Below, piece after piece: positions 51,181 through 60,458 of a stretch of DNA of 64,000 nucleotides; the stretch's first letter is position 1; every line of letters begins with the position of its first letter. Under the pieces are notes generated by a model. That model was not told the DNA's origin and ran no database searches. It saw only the letters and a program-made list of their open reading frames with translations. This DNA comes from Winogradskyella_A sp963966315 (GTDB lineage Bacteria; Bacteroidota; Bacteroidia; Flavobacteriales; Flavobacteriaceae): positions 1 through 64,000 of the forward strand of contig CAWZYX010000003.1 of the NCBI GenBank assembly GCA_963966315.1. Direction: 5' to 3'. Position numbers and translations under genes: made by a program.

Positions 51181-53601
51181 TCAGGAATTGTTATTATTTT
51201 TTGTGAAAACCGAACGAATGCCGTTCCAATCTATGAAATACTGTATACGAAGTGAGAAAAAGTGATTGATTGGTTCCTTGAAAAGCAAATTCAGGCTTTC
51301 TGAAAAATCATCGTCAGAGTTTTCATCCTGGTTAAAAATCTGATTGCGGTAAAGCGCGGTAAGGAAGCTTCCCGGTGCAAATTGCCAGGAGTAATTGAGG
51401 TCAAAGTTCCAGGTGCTGAAATTAATGTTTGGATCATTACTGACATTATCTACGTTATAACCGGAGCTTGTTGTTAATCTTCCGTTATCCTGAAGTGTAA
51501 AAAGATCATAGTCGTATAGAACCGTGTCCCAGTAGTGCCTGAAGTTGATTCGCACCACGTGAAAAGGATTAAAGGTGTAATTGGCTGTTAAGGTGTTGGT
51601 TACGATTTGCCGGTCTCTCTCCCCAAAAATAGGCTGATCATCTTCTTCGAGGGCATATCCGCGATCACCGCCTCTGAAGTCATAGCGTAAGCTATAAATA
51701 AGGAGAAGGTTATCATTAACCCTTACCCGAGGCTCGATCTCAAAATCGTAACTAAAAAAGTCTCTTCCTTCTTCAAATATTTTACCAATATTCGCACGAA
51801 GGTCTAGGGCAAATAGACGGTTGTAATTACTGGAAAACCACCCACCGGTAGAAAGAATATTTTCAATGATAAATGGTCTGCCATCTCTGGATTCAAAATA
51901 ATCGTACTGCTTACCAGGCTGAAAATTGAGCCTGAACCCATAGGAGTCCAGTTTAGTGGTTGTAGCTCGGTATCCTCCACCAAAATTCATGCGAGAAAAA
52001 ACATTGGGGTCTGCAAGCCTTCTGTAGTTATAAAACACATTGATCCTGTAGCTGTTCAGGTTTCCTGTAGGTTCAAAGGTCTGATACGAAGCATCAGCAC
52101 CAAAATCGTTTCGGTTGTTTCTCAGATTCACCCCCAGATCATTAATATTGAATTTGGTATCCATGTAACGGTGATCAAAACTATATCTGAAATTACCACC
52201 TATTTTCCCCGCCCTGAAAAAGGTACTGATACCGGTTTCAGGGTCTGTATTCTGATCATTGACATAACTCATTCGCACGTTGGCATCAATACCATATAGA
52301 TTGCGACGGTCCACCAAATTGGCCACAAGAGCAGTGGCATTAGCATCTCTATAGTCCCCTTCACGTAACACATTGGTATTGATAAGGCTCACCGCCGAAT
52401 TTCCATTGAATTGCTGATCAACAACAAGGATATTATAATTAGCGATAGGTTCTACGACTTCCCTTCTCGACTCTCCTGTTTCTGTATTGGTAATGTTGGC
52501 GTAGGTTGTTTCTGTGATGGCGTTGAGAAATCCAAGCCCCAAACCATTTGGCGTCCTTCCTGAGACCTTCATGGCATTAAGTACCTTGACCTCATCGGGT
52601 ACATTGGCCACTTCATTCTCTTCAAGCTGTACACTCCCGCTAGGTCTCCCGCCAATACGTCTTGAGAAAAACAGACCTCCTCGATTAAACAAATCCACTC
52701 CCTCGGTGAAAAATTGGCGTTGTTCGGCAAATGTCTGTTCAAATGGACCCAGGTTCAAAACTACACGGTCGAACCCAGCCTGACTAAAATCGGGTATCAG
52801 CGTGAGATCCAGTGTGAAATTATCGGTGATGCCATATTTAAGATCCAAGCCAAAATTAAGGGACGTATCAGTATTACCATCAAATACATCTACAATACCT
52901 GTAGCAAAAGGATACAGGTTTAAGCGTACAGGAGGTTCAATATTATCTAGTCCTTTCATTTCCCCGTGGTACAAGCCTACATTACCTTTTGTAGGGTCAA
53001 TGGGGTTCCAGCTGTATTGTGCCCTTTCACGACGAAACTGTCTGTGTAGTTGAAGGCCCCATATGGGTTTCTCCTGATCAGCAAATCTAAGTGCTCTGTA
53101 GGGGATACGCATTTCAACGGTCCATCCATCATCATTTATTTTAACAGCACTGTCCCATACATCGCTCCAGCTGTAGTCTTCTCCCAGAGATGGGTTTGCA
53201 ATGGCATCGGCCTGTTGCCCCGAACTAAAAACAATGAAGTAGGTATCATTCTGAGAGTCATTGTTTGGATTTAAAACCACCAGAAAAAAATCTGCCTGAC
53301 CAAAACTATCCCGTGCAGTGAGTTGCTTCATGATTTTGTCTGGATCATCATATAAATAAGCAGCGATGTAAATGGCCTGATCATCGTAGGCTATTTTTAC
53401 TTCCGTTCGCTCTGCATTGTCACGCAGGTTTCCTATCTCAGGCTCAAACTGCACAAAATCTGTAGCGATCTCTGCACTGGCCCAGATCTCCTCGTTAAAA
53501 ATACCGTCAATTTTGGGTGCTTGTGATGTGCGCTCAATTTGTAGAACTTTTTTGGAGATATCCTGGCTGTAAGAAACAAGATAAAAAAGGCTCAGGATCA
53601 A
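51181..53601 (-). CDS. DUF5916-type outer-membrane protein with CBM9-like domain
   Basis: 806 residues. The N-terminal 200 residues match the CBM9-like sugar-binding fold placed before DUF5916 (P-K-I-D-G-I-F-N-E-E-I-W, V-K-I-A-Y-D-D-Q-A-I-Y-I-A-A-Y, W-T-V-E-M-R-I-P-Y). The rest is a large beta-barrel with many amphipathic strands (residues 230-800). It is expected in the outer membrane. The start is unclear: TTG at 53601 gives a truncated signal peptide, while the frame continues upstream as L-K-S-S-R-F-T-T-S-L-I-L-S-L-F, a better signal, back to an ATA at 53631 and a stop at about 53665 without any ATG, GTG or TTG. Confidence 0.82.
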   Translation of the reverse strand: MILSLFYLVSYSQDISKKVLQIERTSQAPKIDGIFNEEIWASAEIATDFVQFEPEIGNLRDNAERTEVKIAYDDQAIYIAAYLYDDPDKIMKQLTARDSFGQADFFLVVLNPNNDSQNDTYFIVFSSGQQADAIANPSLGEDYSWSDVWDSAVKINDDGWTVEMRIPYRALRFADQEKPIWGLQLHRQFRRERAQYSWNPIDPTKGNVGLYHGEMKGLDNIEPPVRLNLYPFATGIVDVFDGNTDTSLNFGLDLKYGITDNFTLDLTLIPDFSQAGFDRVVLNLGPFEQTFAEQRQFFTEGVDLFNRGGLFFSRRIGGRPSGSVQLEENEVANVPDEVKVLNAMKVSGRTPNGLGLGFLNAITETTYANITNTETGESRREVVEPIANYNILVVDQQFNGNSAVSLINTNVLREGDYRDANATALVANLVDRRNLYGIDANVRMSYVNDQNTDPETGISTFFRAGKIGGNFRYSFDHRYMDTKFNINDLGVNLRNNRNDFGADASYQTFEPTGNLNSYRINVFYNYRRLADPNVFSRMNFGGGYRATTTKLDSYGFRLNFQPGKQYDYFESRDGRPFIIENILSTGGWFSSNYNRLFALDLRANIGKIFEEGRDFFSYDFEIEPRVRVNDNLLLIYSLRYDFRGGDRGYALEEDDQPIFGERDRQIVTNTLTANYTFNPFHVVRINFRHYWDTVLYDYDLFTLQDNGRLTTSSGYNVDNVSNDPNINFSTWNFDLNYSWQFAPGSFLTALYRNQIFNQDENSDDDFSESLNLLFKEPINHFFSLRIQYFIDWNGIRSVFTKNNNNS

Positions 53602-53794
53602 GCTTGTAGTGAATCTGGAGCTTTTTAATATGTAATGATGAACCGGATAGATGGTGGTTAATTCTTAAAGTTCTGCGAAATTACATTTACACCAGGCTTG
53701 ATGGTGCTAACAGAACGTTAAAAAGTGTTGTTAAAAGGTAAAAATAAGGACGCATGGTGTTACAGATTCCATATTTAGGCTACTCATAAAACAG

Positions 53795-54061
53795 ATGAAC
53801 ACGAAAAGAAAGCGACTGATTTATGGGATCCTCTGTGATCTGTTAGGCATGGTATCCATTGTGTTTCCCCCTTTTGACTTTGTTTGGGCTCCACTATCCG
53901 CCTATATAATGACACGCCTTTACGGCGGAAGAGAAGGTAGGGTAGCTGCTGTGATCTCCTTCGTAGAAGAGGCCTTACCCTTTGTTGATATAGTTCCTTC
54001 ATTTACATTGATGTGGGTGTATACCTATTATATCAGAGGCAGGAAGACACTTGAGAAATAA
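53795..54061 (+). CDS. Small membrane protein, unknown
   Basis: 88 residues with two hydrophobic stretches (L-I-Y-G-I-L-C-D-L-L-G-M-V-S-I-V-F and V-D-I-V-P-S-F-T-L-M-W-V-Y-T-Y-Y-I) joined by a soluble stretch Y-G-G-R-E-G-R-V-A-A-V-I-S-F-V-E-E. It resembles a conserved Bacteroidota hypothetical family that I cannot name. A perfect terminator directly after the stop supports it as a real one-gene unit. Confidence 0.7.
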   Translation: MNTKRKRLIYGILCDLLGMVSIVFPPFDFVWAPLSAYIMTRLYGGREGRVAAVISFVEEALPFVDIVPSFTLMWVYTYYIRGRKTLEK

Positions 54062-54086
54062 AAAAAGCGCCGTAAAGGCGCTTTTT
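54061..54086. terminator. terminator between convergent genes
   Basis: Arms aaaaagcgcc / ggcgcttttt with a 5-base loop; the A-run and T-run let it work in both directions. Confidence 0.9.
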
Positions 54087-54109
54087 GTATAATATGCAAC
54101 AATGATCGG

Positions 54110-54676
54110 TTACTGCAAGGTCACCTGCCAAGCTTGTTCAATATCGGTCTCTCCTCCTGCGTTATTAATAATACCGTCACTAACCCCCGGAGCACTTTTA
54201 TTTGGCTCATGCCTTAAGGTAACCACAAAACCGCCAGTTGTTGCCGAAGAACCTGAGACATATTCAAACCTAACACCAATAGGGTTGCCATCACCATCTG
54301 AATCCGTATAACTCACTGTTCCCACATCATTAGATAGAGTGTAGAATACTTGATGTTCGTCATCTTCCTCTAAGACTTCTTCTGTAATGTCTTCAGCAGG
54401 ATCTTCTAATTCATTCAAAAACTCAACTGAGCCGTCGTAAGTAGTGTTTAAAGCAATTGGCCCTGAAACCGTAACAACGGGTTGTGTTGGCCCATCACCA
54501 TCTAAATCCTGTGTTTTGAGGGTAACAATATCTCCGCCACCTTGAGGAATTAAAGTCACCGTCATTGTAGTAATCACCTCCTCTTCATTTACTACCTCCG
54601 GAGTGTCATCATCAGAACAACTAACGATAAACGCTGAGGTCAAAATACTTAGAAATAATAATTTAATTGTTTTCAT
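54110..54676 (-). CDS. Acidic exported lipoprotein following a TonB receptor
   Basis: 188 residues. A lipoprotein signal (M-K-T-I-K-L-L-F-L-S-I-L-T-S-A-F-I-V-S-C) has the lipid Cys at about 20. The mature protein is acidic with EF-hand-like loops (D-L-D-G-D-G-P-T, D-S-D-G-D-G-N-P) and a run E-E-V-L-E-E-D-D-E-H. Flavobacterial homologues beside such receptors are sometimes labelled 'type 1 periplasmic binding fold', a name the sequence itself does not support. It starts 19 bases after the TonB receptor gene and likely cooperates in metal capture. Confidence 0.75.
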   Translation of the reverse strand: MKTIKLLFLSILTSAFIVSCSDDDTPEVVNEEEVITTMTVTLIPQGGGDIVTLKTQDLDGDGPTQPVVTVSGPIALNTTYDGSVEFLNELEDPAEDITEEVLEEDDEHQVFYTLSNDVGTVSYTDSDGDGNPIGVRFEYVSGSSATTGGFVVTLRHEPNKSAPGVSDGIINNAGGETDIEQAWQVTLQ

Positions 54677-54695
54677 TTTTGTGTGTTTAAAAAAA

Positions 54696-57095
54696 TTAAT
54701 AATTGAGTTTTAATTGTAAAATAAAATTGCGACCCATTTCATCTGCAAAGAATCGCAATTGGTTTAAATAGTTTCTATAACTGGTATTCAAAACATTATT
54801 AACAATCAATCCTACCTGAAGATTGCTTTGTTTGTTCACTTGAAAAGACCAGTTGGCATTCATATTAAATAAATTGTAAGCTGGTGGTGGAGTGCTGATA
54901 TCGACTTCTACACTTTCACCAAGTTCCGGAATAAAAGCTTCAAAATTATTGTCCGGAAATCGTTTTTGCTCCGCTACGAAGAGATGTTCTAAACTTAGAT
55001 TAAAATCATGCCAGTCCGCAACTGCATAATCTACCCTAGTCCTGGTTTGAAAGGGTGGCATATTGATCAAGGGTAGATCCAGCTCCGTATTTTGTCCTCT
55101 GACATAAGAGCTTTGGTTACTCAGTTGCCAATGCTCACTGATCACATACGAAACACCTAGATCAAACCCGTATAGTAACGCATCATCACTTTGGTATTCC
55201 CAAACAGGAAAAGGTCCGCGATTTGTGGTTTCCTGACCTGTAGGTTCGATGTAAATAAAATCATCAATCATGTTAACAAAGACATCAATATCAAAACTCA
55301 GGCGATCTTTTTCATAAGTTAAGCTGCTCGAAATTCGATGTGATATTTCTTGTTGAATCCTCAAATCACCTAGTTCAAATCTGGCGGCAGAGTGGTGGAG
55401 CCCTTCGCTAAATAACTCAGCAGGATTAGGAGCTCTCATAGCTCTGGAAAAATTTACTAATAGATCAGAATGCCCTGATAACTTCAGTCTGGTACCAATA
55501 GAAAAAGAAAGATTGTGATAATCAAATTGTGGATTTGTTAAGAGTTGCGTACCTAGATCTTCCATTATGATGTCACTGAAGTCTTCATCATAACCGCGCT
55601 CTTCCCATCTTGTGGTTCTGTAAAACTTAAGTGCATCCACATAATTGAAATCATAGCGAATACCAGCCTCAAGAATATGGCCGTTGCCATAATCAAATTC
55701 AGAGGTAAGGTAAGCCCCAAAATCGTAGCGGTCGTAATCGGGAATTAAACGTCTTACCCCAGTTGCCGGATCTGGAAAATTAACCTGATACCTGCCTAAT
55801 AAACCAAAATTCAACTTATAGGAATCTGCTGCGTCATACTCTCCATCCAGGTTTAAGGTATGGGTTTGTAATTCCAGGTCCACTGCAGGCCTTTCCTCCC
55901 GATCTCCACGTCTGATATCAAACTCCAGGCGCTCGTTGTTTTGGTAGTCGTAGTTCAATGTTATTTTCCCAAAATTTCTAAAGCGCTTGTAAAAGTTTGT
56001 CTTAAAAAGCTGATGGTTCACTTCCTGTTTTGGTGGATTAATATCATAAGTAAACGGTTCTATGACCAATGGCTCATCAGAATTTATGGCCCGTACTAAA
56101 TCTGAAACGCTTCCTGTGTGCGAAGCACGAAGAATAGCAATTTCACTATCCAGAAAACTATAAAAAACGCTAAAGCCGTACTCGAATTTGTTAAGCCCAG
56201 TGTTTATAGTAAAGCCGCCAGCTTGTAAACCCGTATTAGATAGGTTGTAATCCGGCGCTCTCAAATCGCCATGTTTTCTGTAGGACCCTTGAAGATTCAC
56301 AAACCAGCCCTTATCAAAGCTTTTGTTTATGGACGAATTGATATTCCCACCCCAGCCATTAGTTTGCCCACCTATAGTGGTCTGTCCGTAGAGGGTATCC
56401 TTGCTGAGTACCCGTCTAGGATTGACTACTACCACCCCGCCAATAGCATCACCGCCAAAGGCCAAAGCACCAGAACCTTTGATGACCGAGATCTGCCCTG
56501 CAGATGTGAGATCTACGTTAGGAGCATGTTCGATACCCCATTCCTGGTCCTGAAGTCTTACTCCGTTGGTCATTATTAAGACCCGGTTACTGTGTAAGCC
56601 ATTGATCATAGGCTTAGCGATGGTATTGCCTGTATTGATGGTAGTAACACCTTTTACTTCTTTTAAGGCCTCTCCTAAGCTTGCAGCACTGTAATTAAAT
56701 AACTCCTTTTGCCTTAAGGTACTCTCTTGGGATGTTTTGGTAAATAATCTAGTTCCCTTTCCTTGAATGGTCACTATTTCAAGAGATTCGATATGGTGTT
56801 CCAAATAAATAGTCTTTTCAAGGTTTCCTTTCAAATCAATTGTAATAAACTTTGTTTCACAGGATAAGTGGGAGATAACCAGGTCTATTTTTCCAGCACA
56901 TAAGTCTGTGATTTCAAAACGTCCGTTCATATCAGACACAACAGATTTGTTCTCTGATTTTAGGTAAATGAGGGCATCCGCAATAATGGTATTATCGTGA
57001 AAGTCTTTTATTGTTCCTTTAAAAGTGTACTGGCAATTCTGACCGTAAGTGTGTCCGAAAACGAACAACACAATGATCATCAAAAAAATTCTCAT
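54696..57095 (-). CDS. TonB-dependent receptor, probably for metal uptake
   Basis: 799 residues. Signal peptide; carboxypeptidase-like domain (about 20-110) containing C-A-G and S-H-L-S-C-E; plug domain (about 120-240: G-V-T-T-I-N-T-G-N-T-I-A-K-P-M-I-N-G, S-N-R-V-L-I-M-T-N-G-V-R-L-Q-D-Q-E-W-G-I-E-H-A-P); 22-strand barrel to the aromatic C-terminus F-I-L-Q-L-K-L-N-Y. The plug segment G-V-R-x-Q-x-Q-x-W-G-x-E-H and the His-rich exported neighbour fit ZnuD-like zinc (or copper) receptors rather than SusC-type glycan receptors. The substrate is inferred. Confidence 0.87.
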   Translation of the reverse strand: MRIFLMIIVLFVFGHTYGQNCQYTFKGTIKDFHDNTIIADALIYLKSENKSVVSDMNGRFEITDLCAGKIDLVISHLSCETKFITIDLKGNLEKTIYLEHHIESLEIVTIQGKGTRLFTKTSQESTLRQKELFNYSAASLGEALKEVKGVTTINTGNTIAKPMINGLHSNRVLIMTNGVRLQDQEWGIEHAPNVDLTSAGQISVIKGSGALAFGGDAIGGVVVVNPRRVLSKDTLYGQTTIGGQTNGWGGNINSSINKSFDKGWFVNLQGSYRKHGDLRAPDYNLSNTGLQAGGFTINTGLNKFEYGFSVFYSFLDSEIAILRASHTGSVSDLVRAINSDEPLVIEPFTYDINPPKQEVNHQLFKTNFYKRFRNFGKITLNYDYQNNERLEFDIRRGDREERPAVDLELQTHTLNLDGEYDAADSYKLNFGLLGRYQVNFPDPATGVRRLIPDYDRYDFGAYLTSEFDYGNGHILEAGIRYDFNYVDALKFYRTTRWEERGYDEDFSDIIMEDLGTQLLTNPQFDYHNLSFSIGTRLKLSGHSDLLVNFSRAMRAPNPAELFSEGLHHSAARFELGDLRIQQEISHRISSSLTYEKDRLSFDIDVFVNMIDDFIYIEPTGQETTNRGPFPVWEYQSDDALLYGFDLGVSYVISEHWQLSNQSSYVRGQNTELDLPLINMPPFQTRTRVDYAVADWHDFNLSLEHLFVAEQKRFPDNNFEAFIPELGESVEVDISTPPPAYNLFNMNANWSFQVNKQSNLQVGLIVNNVLNTSYRNYLNQLRFFADEMGRNFILQLKLNY

Positions 57096-57131
57096 ATCTA
57101 TGTGCTTAGTGAATATTCAATTATCTGAATG

Positions 57132-57467
57132 CTACACTAAAGCAGGTGGGGCGCGAAGCTGCCTGAAGGAATTTTTGATATATGAAGTAAGACTTTGGTA
57201 TCTGTTGGCGTACTCCTTAGTACATTGCTCATCAGATTCTTCTGAAGATAAGTCAGGAATAAGAAAATTAAAGGTAATGGTGTATTTGGATAAATCGCAA
57301 ACAACATCCTCATCATGCAGGTGCTGTTCTCCAAAGTTATCGCAAACCTTGTGATGGTGGTCTGAAACAACATGGTTCAATTGCATAGCCAAAGGGAGTA
57401 GGAACAGTGCCAGAATGATTAGCGACATTCCTTTCAATAATATACTATGCCTTCCTGTTGTCTTCAA
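57132..57467 (-). CDS. Small His/Cys-containing exported protein
   Basis: 111 residues. A hydrophobic N-terminal helix (M-S-L-I-I-L-A-L-F-L-L-P-L-A-M-Q-L) is followed by D-H-H-H-K-V-C, H-L-H-D-E-D-V-V-C and D-E-Q-C, a likely metal-binding set, then a polar tail. No family is named with confidence; similar short proteins occur before ZnuD-like receptors in flavobacteria. Its start overlaps the stop of the upstream membrane gene by 4 bases, and the TonB receptor starts 36 bases after its stop. Confidence 0.7.
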   Translation of the reverse strand: MKTTGRHSILLKGMSLIILALFLLPLAMQLNHVVSDHHHKVCDNFGEQHLHDEDVVCDLSKYTITFNFLIPDLSSEESDEQCTKEYANRYQSLTSYIKNSFRQLRAPPALV

Positions 57468-57955
57468 TCTAAAAATTTTTTGAGCCCAAATCTTCTCAAC
57501 ATTTTCTTTTCAAAATTCCAGAAGAATTCAAACTGACCAAAAAGCCAGCCGAAAAACACCAATAAAATCTGGTAAAAAATAAGTCCAATGATAATAAACA
57601 AAACCCAATACAAGGCAGGATTTAAGTTTTCTTTAGTAATTCCCAATAGTTTAATCACGGGTCTGCCCACAAAAACAGAGGATGACCCCGTAATGGCAAA
57701 TACCAAGAAAACCCTTATCATTTCCCATCTGTAGGTCAGTTCCCATTTTTTAGCAAGTAGTCTAAACAACAGGAGAGTTACTTTAAGACCAATTATAAGC
57801 AGTATGACAGTGCTCAGCAGAGTAAATACTAACGAATTGGTAAATAAAACTGCACTTAGTTTAAATGCCAGATAAACAAGCGATGCTAGGCCTAGTAAAG
57901 GGTAGATGAGCTGCCAGTTTTTTGTTATTTCCCAGTCTTTTTTAAACTTGTCCAT
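57464..57955 (-). CDS. Membrane protein, probably DUF6787
   Basis: 163 residues with four membrane helices (about 17-37, 42-63, 82-97, 117-140), a W-E-x-x-x-x-W start (D-W-E-I-T-K-N-W-Q-L), and a basic end F-F-W-N-F-E-K-K-M-L-R-R-F-G. The ending recalls the Bacteroidota family DUF6787; I hold this loosely. It is first in the run His-rich protein, TonB receptor and lipoprotein. Confidence 0.68.
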   Translation of the reverse strand: MDKFKKDWEITKNWQLIYPLLGLASLVYLAFKLSAVLFTNSLVFTLLSTVILLIIGLKVTLLLFRLLAKKWELTYRWEMIRVFLVFAITGSSSVFVGRPVIKLLGITKENLNPALYWVLFIIIGLIFYQILLVFFGWLFGQFEFFWNFEKKMLRRFGLKKFLD

Positions 57956-57971
57956 TTTGCTCTTTCGGCTG

Positions 57972-57979
57972 CAAAATTA
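57972..57979 (-). promoter_or_regulatory. -7 box upstream of the DUF6787-like gene
   Basis: TAATTTTG on the minus strand matches TAnnTTTG and lies 17 bases before the ATG. A TTG on the same strand (57996-57998) gives a spacing of 16, slightly short. Confidence 0.45.
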
Positions 57980-58307
57980 CATTAAATTTCAAGAACAATC
58001 ACAGGTAAGCACCGATGATGTTTCATTTGAGAATCGTTATAGTCATTACGGCGATATTCATTTAATTCAAAGGAGTAATGTGCAATGTCCTTATGGTCAT
58101 TATTCTAAACCGACATCTAGGGGAGCATAGGTGTCAGGTAGCTCCCCCCTTTAATTAGTTTAATTCAAAAGGTTCTTCCGGATACTACTTGTCTCATTAT
58201 CCTTAAGGTCACGCAGTGCCCAATATGAGATGTTTCAATTCGATTTGAATGGTGATAGCTGCTAACCCTTAGCAGATATAAAACTGCTTAGCCTGAATAC
58301 TGATAAA

Positions 58308-58336
58308 AAAAAACCTTCGAATTTAGAAGGTTTTTT
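58308..58336 (-). terminator. terminator of the serine/LuxC-like operon
   Basis: Arms aaaaaaccttc / gaaggtttttt with a 7-base loop, about 20 bases past the serA stop on the minus strand. Confidence 0.9.
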
Positions 58337-58355
58337 AGTTTTGTAAATAGGCGTT

Positions 58356-59306
58356 CTATTTCAACAATTCAATTATTTGCGATGCCAATTCGGTTCCGAT
58401 TCTGTCCTGTGCTTCGCTTGTAGCTGCTCCAATGTGAGGAGTTAATGATACTTTCTGGTTCATCAAGACCTTTATGGCTGGCTTGGGTTCGTTTTCAAAG
58501 GTATCCAGACCGGCGAAAGCAAGCTTACCGCTTTCAAGTGCTGCAATCAGAGCCACTTCATCAATAACACCACCACGAGCGGCATTGATAATACCGGCTC
58601 CGTCCTTCATCTGATCAATTTCCCTTTTACCAATAACATAGTCTTTCTGTGCAGGGACATGAAGCGTGATGTAATCTGAATTCTTTAGCAACTCTTCCAT
58701 GGAGACTGTTTCAATTGGGAACCCTAAGGAGCGACCATCGAAAAAGTCCAGCTTAATGGTAGCGTTTTCAATAAATTTATCTGTGGCCAGTACCTTCATC
58801 CCGGCACCTATTGCAATTTTTGCAACTTCCTGGCCAATGCGTCCAAAACCAATGATTCCAAGTGTTTTTCCTCTTAACTCACTTCCTTTTGCATAGTTTT
58901 TTTTCAAGTCCTTAAACCTGGAATCACCATCAAGAGGCATGTTCCGGTTAGCGTCGTACAAGTAACGAACGCTGCCATACAGGTGGGCAAAAACCAGTTC
59001 TGCCACGGAACTGGAAGAAGCAGCTGGGGTATTGATCACATGGATCCCCTTTTCTTTTGCATAGGACACATCTATGTTGTCCATTCCAACACCACCACGT
59101 CCAATGATTTTTAAATCAGGGCAACTGTCAATTAAATCCTTTCGAACTTTTGTTGCACTTCGTACCAGAAGTACATCAACCTCTTTTTCATTGATATAGT
59201 TGGCCAGCTGTTCCTGAGCAACTGTGGTAGTTTCAACTGTAAATCCTGCCTTTTCCAATGCATCGATACCACTTTGAGATATCCCGTCGTTTGCAAGTAC
59301 TTTCAT
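58356..59306 (-). CDS. serA: D-3-phosphoglycerate dehydrogenase
   Basis: 316 residues, the short form without an ACT regulatory domain, so no serine feedback by that route. NAD loop G-I-I-G-F-G-R-I-G-Q-E-V, substrate Arg in N-A-A-R-G-G-V-I-D, and catalytic His in L-T-P-H-I-G-A-A-T are present. It oxidises 3-phosphoglycerate to 3-phosphohydroxypyruvate, the first step of serine synthesis. It lies 16 bases after serC. Confidence 0.93.
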   Translation of the reverse strand: MKVLANDGISQSGIDALEKAGFTVETTTVAQEQLANYINEKEVDVLLVRSATKVRKDLIDSCPDLKIIGRGGVGMDNIDVSYAKEKGIHVINTPAASSSSVAELVFAHLYGSVRYLYDANRNMPLDGDSRFKDLKKNYAKGSELRGKTLGIIGFGRIGQEVAKIAIGAGMKVLATDKFIENATIKLDFFDGRSLGFPIETVSMEELLKNSDYITLHVPAQKDYVIGKREIDQMKDGAGIINAARGGVIDEVALIAALESGKLAFAGLDTFENEPKPAIKVLMNQKVSLTPHIGAATSEAQDRIGTELASQIIELLK

Positions 59307-59322
59307 ATGTTAAGATCTTAAA

Positions 59323-60387
59323 TTAAGCTTTACGTTCTAGTTCACTCATTACTTCGACCAGGGCTTTTACACTGTCCAGGCTCAAAGCATTATACATGGA
59401 TGCACGATAACCTCCAACACTTCTATGGCCGTTAAGCCCATTAATACCCGCCTCTTTCCACATGGCATCAAAAGTTTCTTTTAAGTTCTCATTTTCCAGA
59501 GTAAAGGTGGCGTTCATAGTCGATCGATCCTCTTTTACTGCATAGCCTTTAAAGAGCGGATTGAGATCTATCTCTGAGTAGATCAAAGCGGCTTTCTTAT
59601 TGTTTTGTTCTTCAATAGCTTCAATACCGCCAAGATCTTTAAGCCATTGCAGTGTGAGCATAGAAACATAGACCGCAAAAACCGGAGGTGTATTGAACAT
59701 ACTGCCTTTACTAATGTGCACCTTGTAGTCCATCATCGAAGGTATTTTGCGTGATACTTTGCCAAGGATGTCCTCTTTAACCACAACAAGGGTAGTACCT
59801 GCAGGACCCATATTTTTCTGGGCACCAGCATAGATCAAATCAAATTTTGAGAAGTCCAGTTGACGTGAAAAAATATCACTGCTCATGTCACAGACCATAG
59901 GGATAGGGCTGTTTGGAAATTCCTTTATTTGGGTTCCAAAAATGGTATTGTTTGAAGTACAGTGAAAATAATCGTATTCGTCAGGTATTTCGTAACCTTT
60001 GGGAATGTAGTTGTAATTAGCACTTTTTGAGCTTGCTACCTCATAAATATCATCATAGATACGCGCTTCCTTGATCGCTTTATCACTCCAGGTTCCTGTA
60101 TTGAGATAACCTGCTCGTTTCTCTAATAGGTTTAAGGCCACCATCAAAAATTGTGTGCTGGCCCCACCTTGAAGAAAAAGTGCTTTATAACCTTTTCCTT
60201 CCAAACCAAGCAACTCCAGAACCAGTGCTCTGGCTTGCTCCATTACATCGACGAAAGGTTTGCTTCGGTGAGATATTTCTAAGAGAGACAACCCATTATC
60301 AAAATCAATAACGGCTTCTGCCGCCTGTTTCATAACGGACTTTGGAAGAATACAGGGGCCTGCGCTAAAATTGTGTTTTTTAATCAT
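59323..60387 (-). CDS. serC: Phosphoserine aminotransferase
   Basis: 354 residues, fold-type I PLP enzyme. N-F-S-A-G-P at the N-terminus, F-L-Q-G-G-A-S-T-Q-F for phosphate contacts, A-G-A-Q-K-N-M-G-P-A-G-T-T with the PLP lysine, and G-H-R-S-V-G-G-Y-R-A-S-M-Y-N at the end. It makes O-phosphoserine (and possibly 4-phosphohydroxythreonine). It is cotranscribed with serA; the phosphatase SerB is not here. Confidence 0.96.
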   Translation of the reverse strand: MIKKHNFSAGPCILPKSVMKQAAEAVIDFDNGLSLLEISHRSKPFVDVMEQARALVLELLGLEGKGYKALFLQGGASTQFLMVALNLLEKRAGYLNTGTWSDKAIKEARIYDDIYEVASSKSANYNYIPKGYEIPDEYDYFHCTSNNTIFGTQIKEFPNSPIPMVCDMSSDIFSRQLDFSKFDLIYAGAQKNMGPAGTTLVVVKEDILGKVSRKIPSMMDYKVHISKGSMFNTPPVFAVYVSMLTLQWLKDLGGIEAIEEQNNKKAALIYSEIDLNPLFKGYAVKEDRSTMNATFTLENENLKETFDAMWKEAGINGLNGHRSVGGYRASMYNALSLDSVKALVEVMSELERKA

Positions 60388-60458
60388 ACTGAAAAATTTT
60401 CGCTGTAAAGGTGCTAATTAATTGATTTGTTACTGTTATCAAAATGCTATTTTTTCGA

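Larger units (their letters stand above)
57956..58355. other. gene-free spacer
   Basis: 400 bases with no credible gene. It holds the promoter box for the DUF6787-like gene (57972-57979), a small inverted repeat (gctaa-ccc-ttagc, near 58261) and the serA terminator; nothing else is recognised. Confidence 0.6.

Noticed and set aside
57906..58130. Small plus-strand ORF
   Set aside because: It begins antisense to the DUF6787-like gene and runs into spacer without any feature or promoter.
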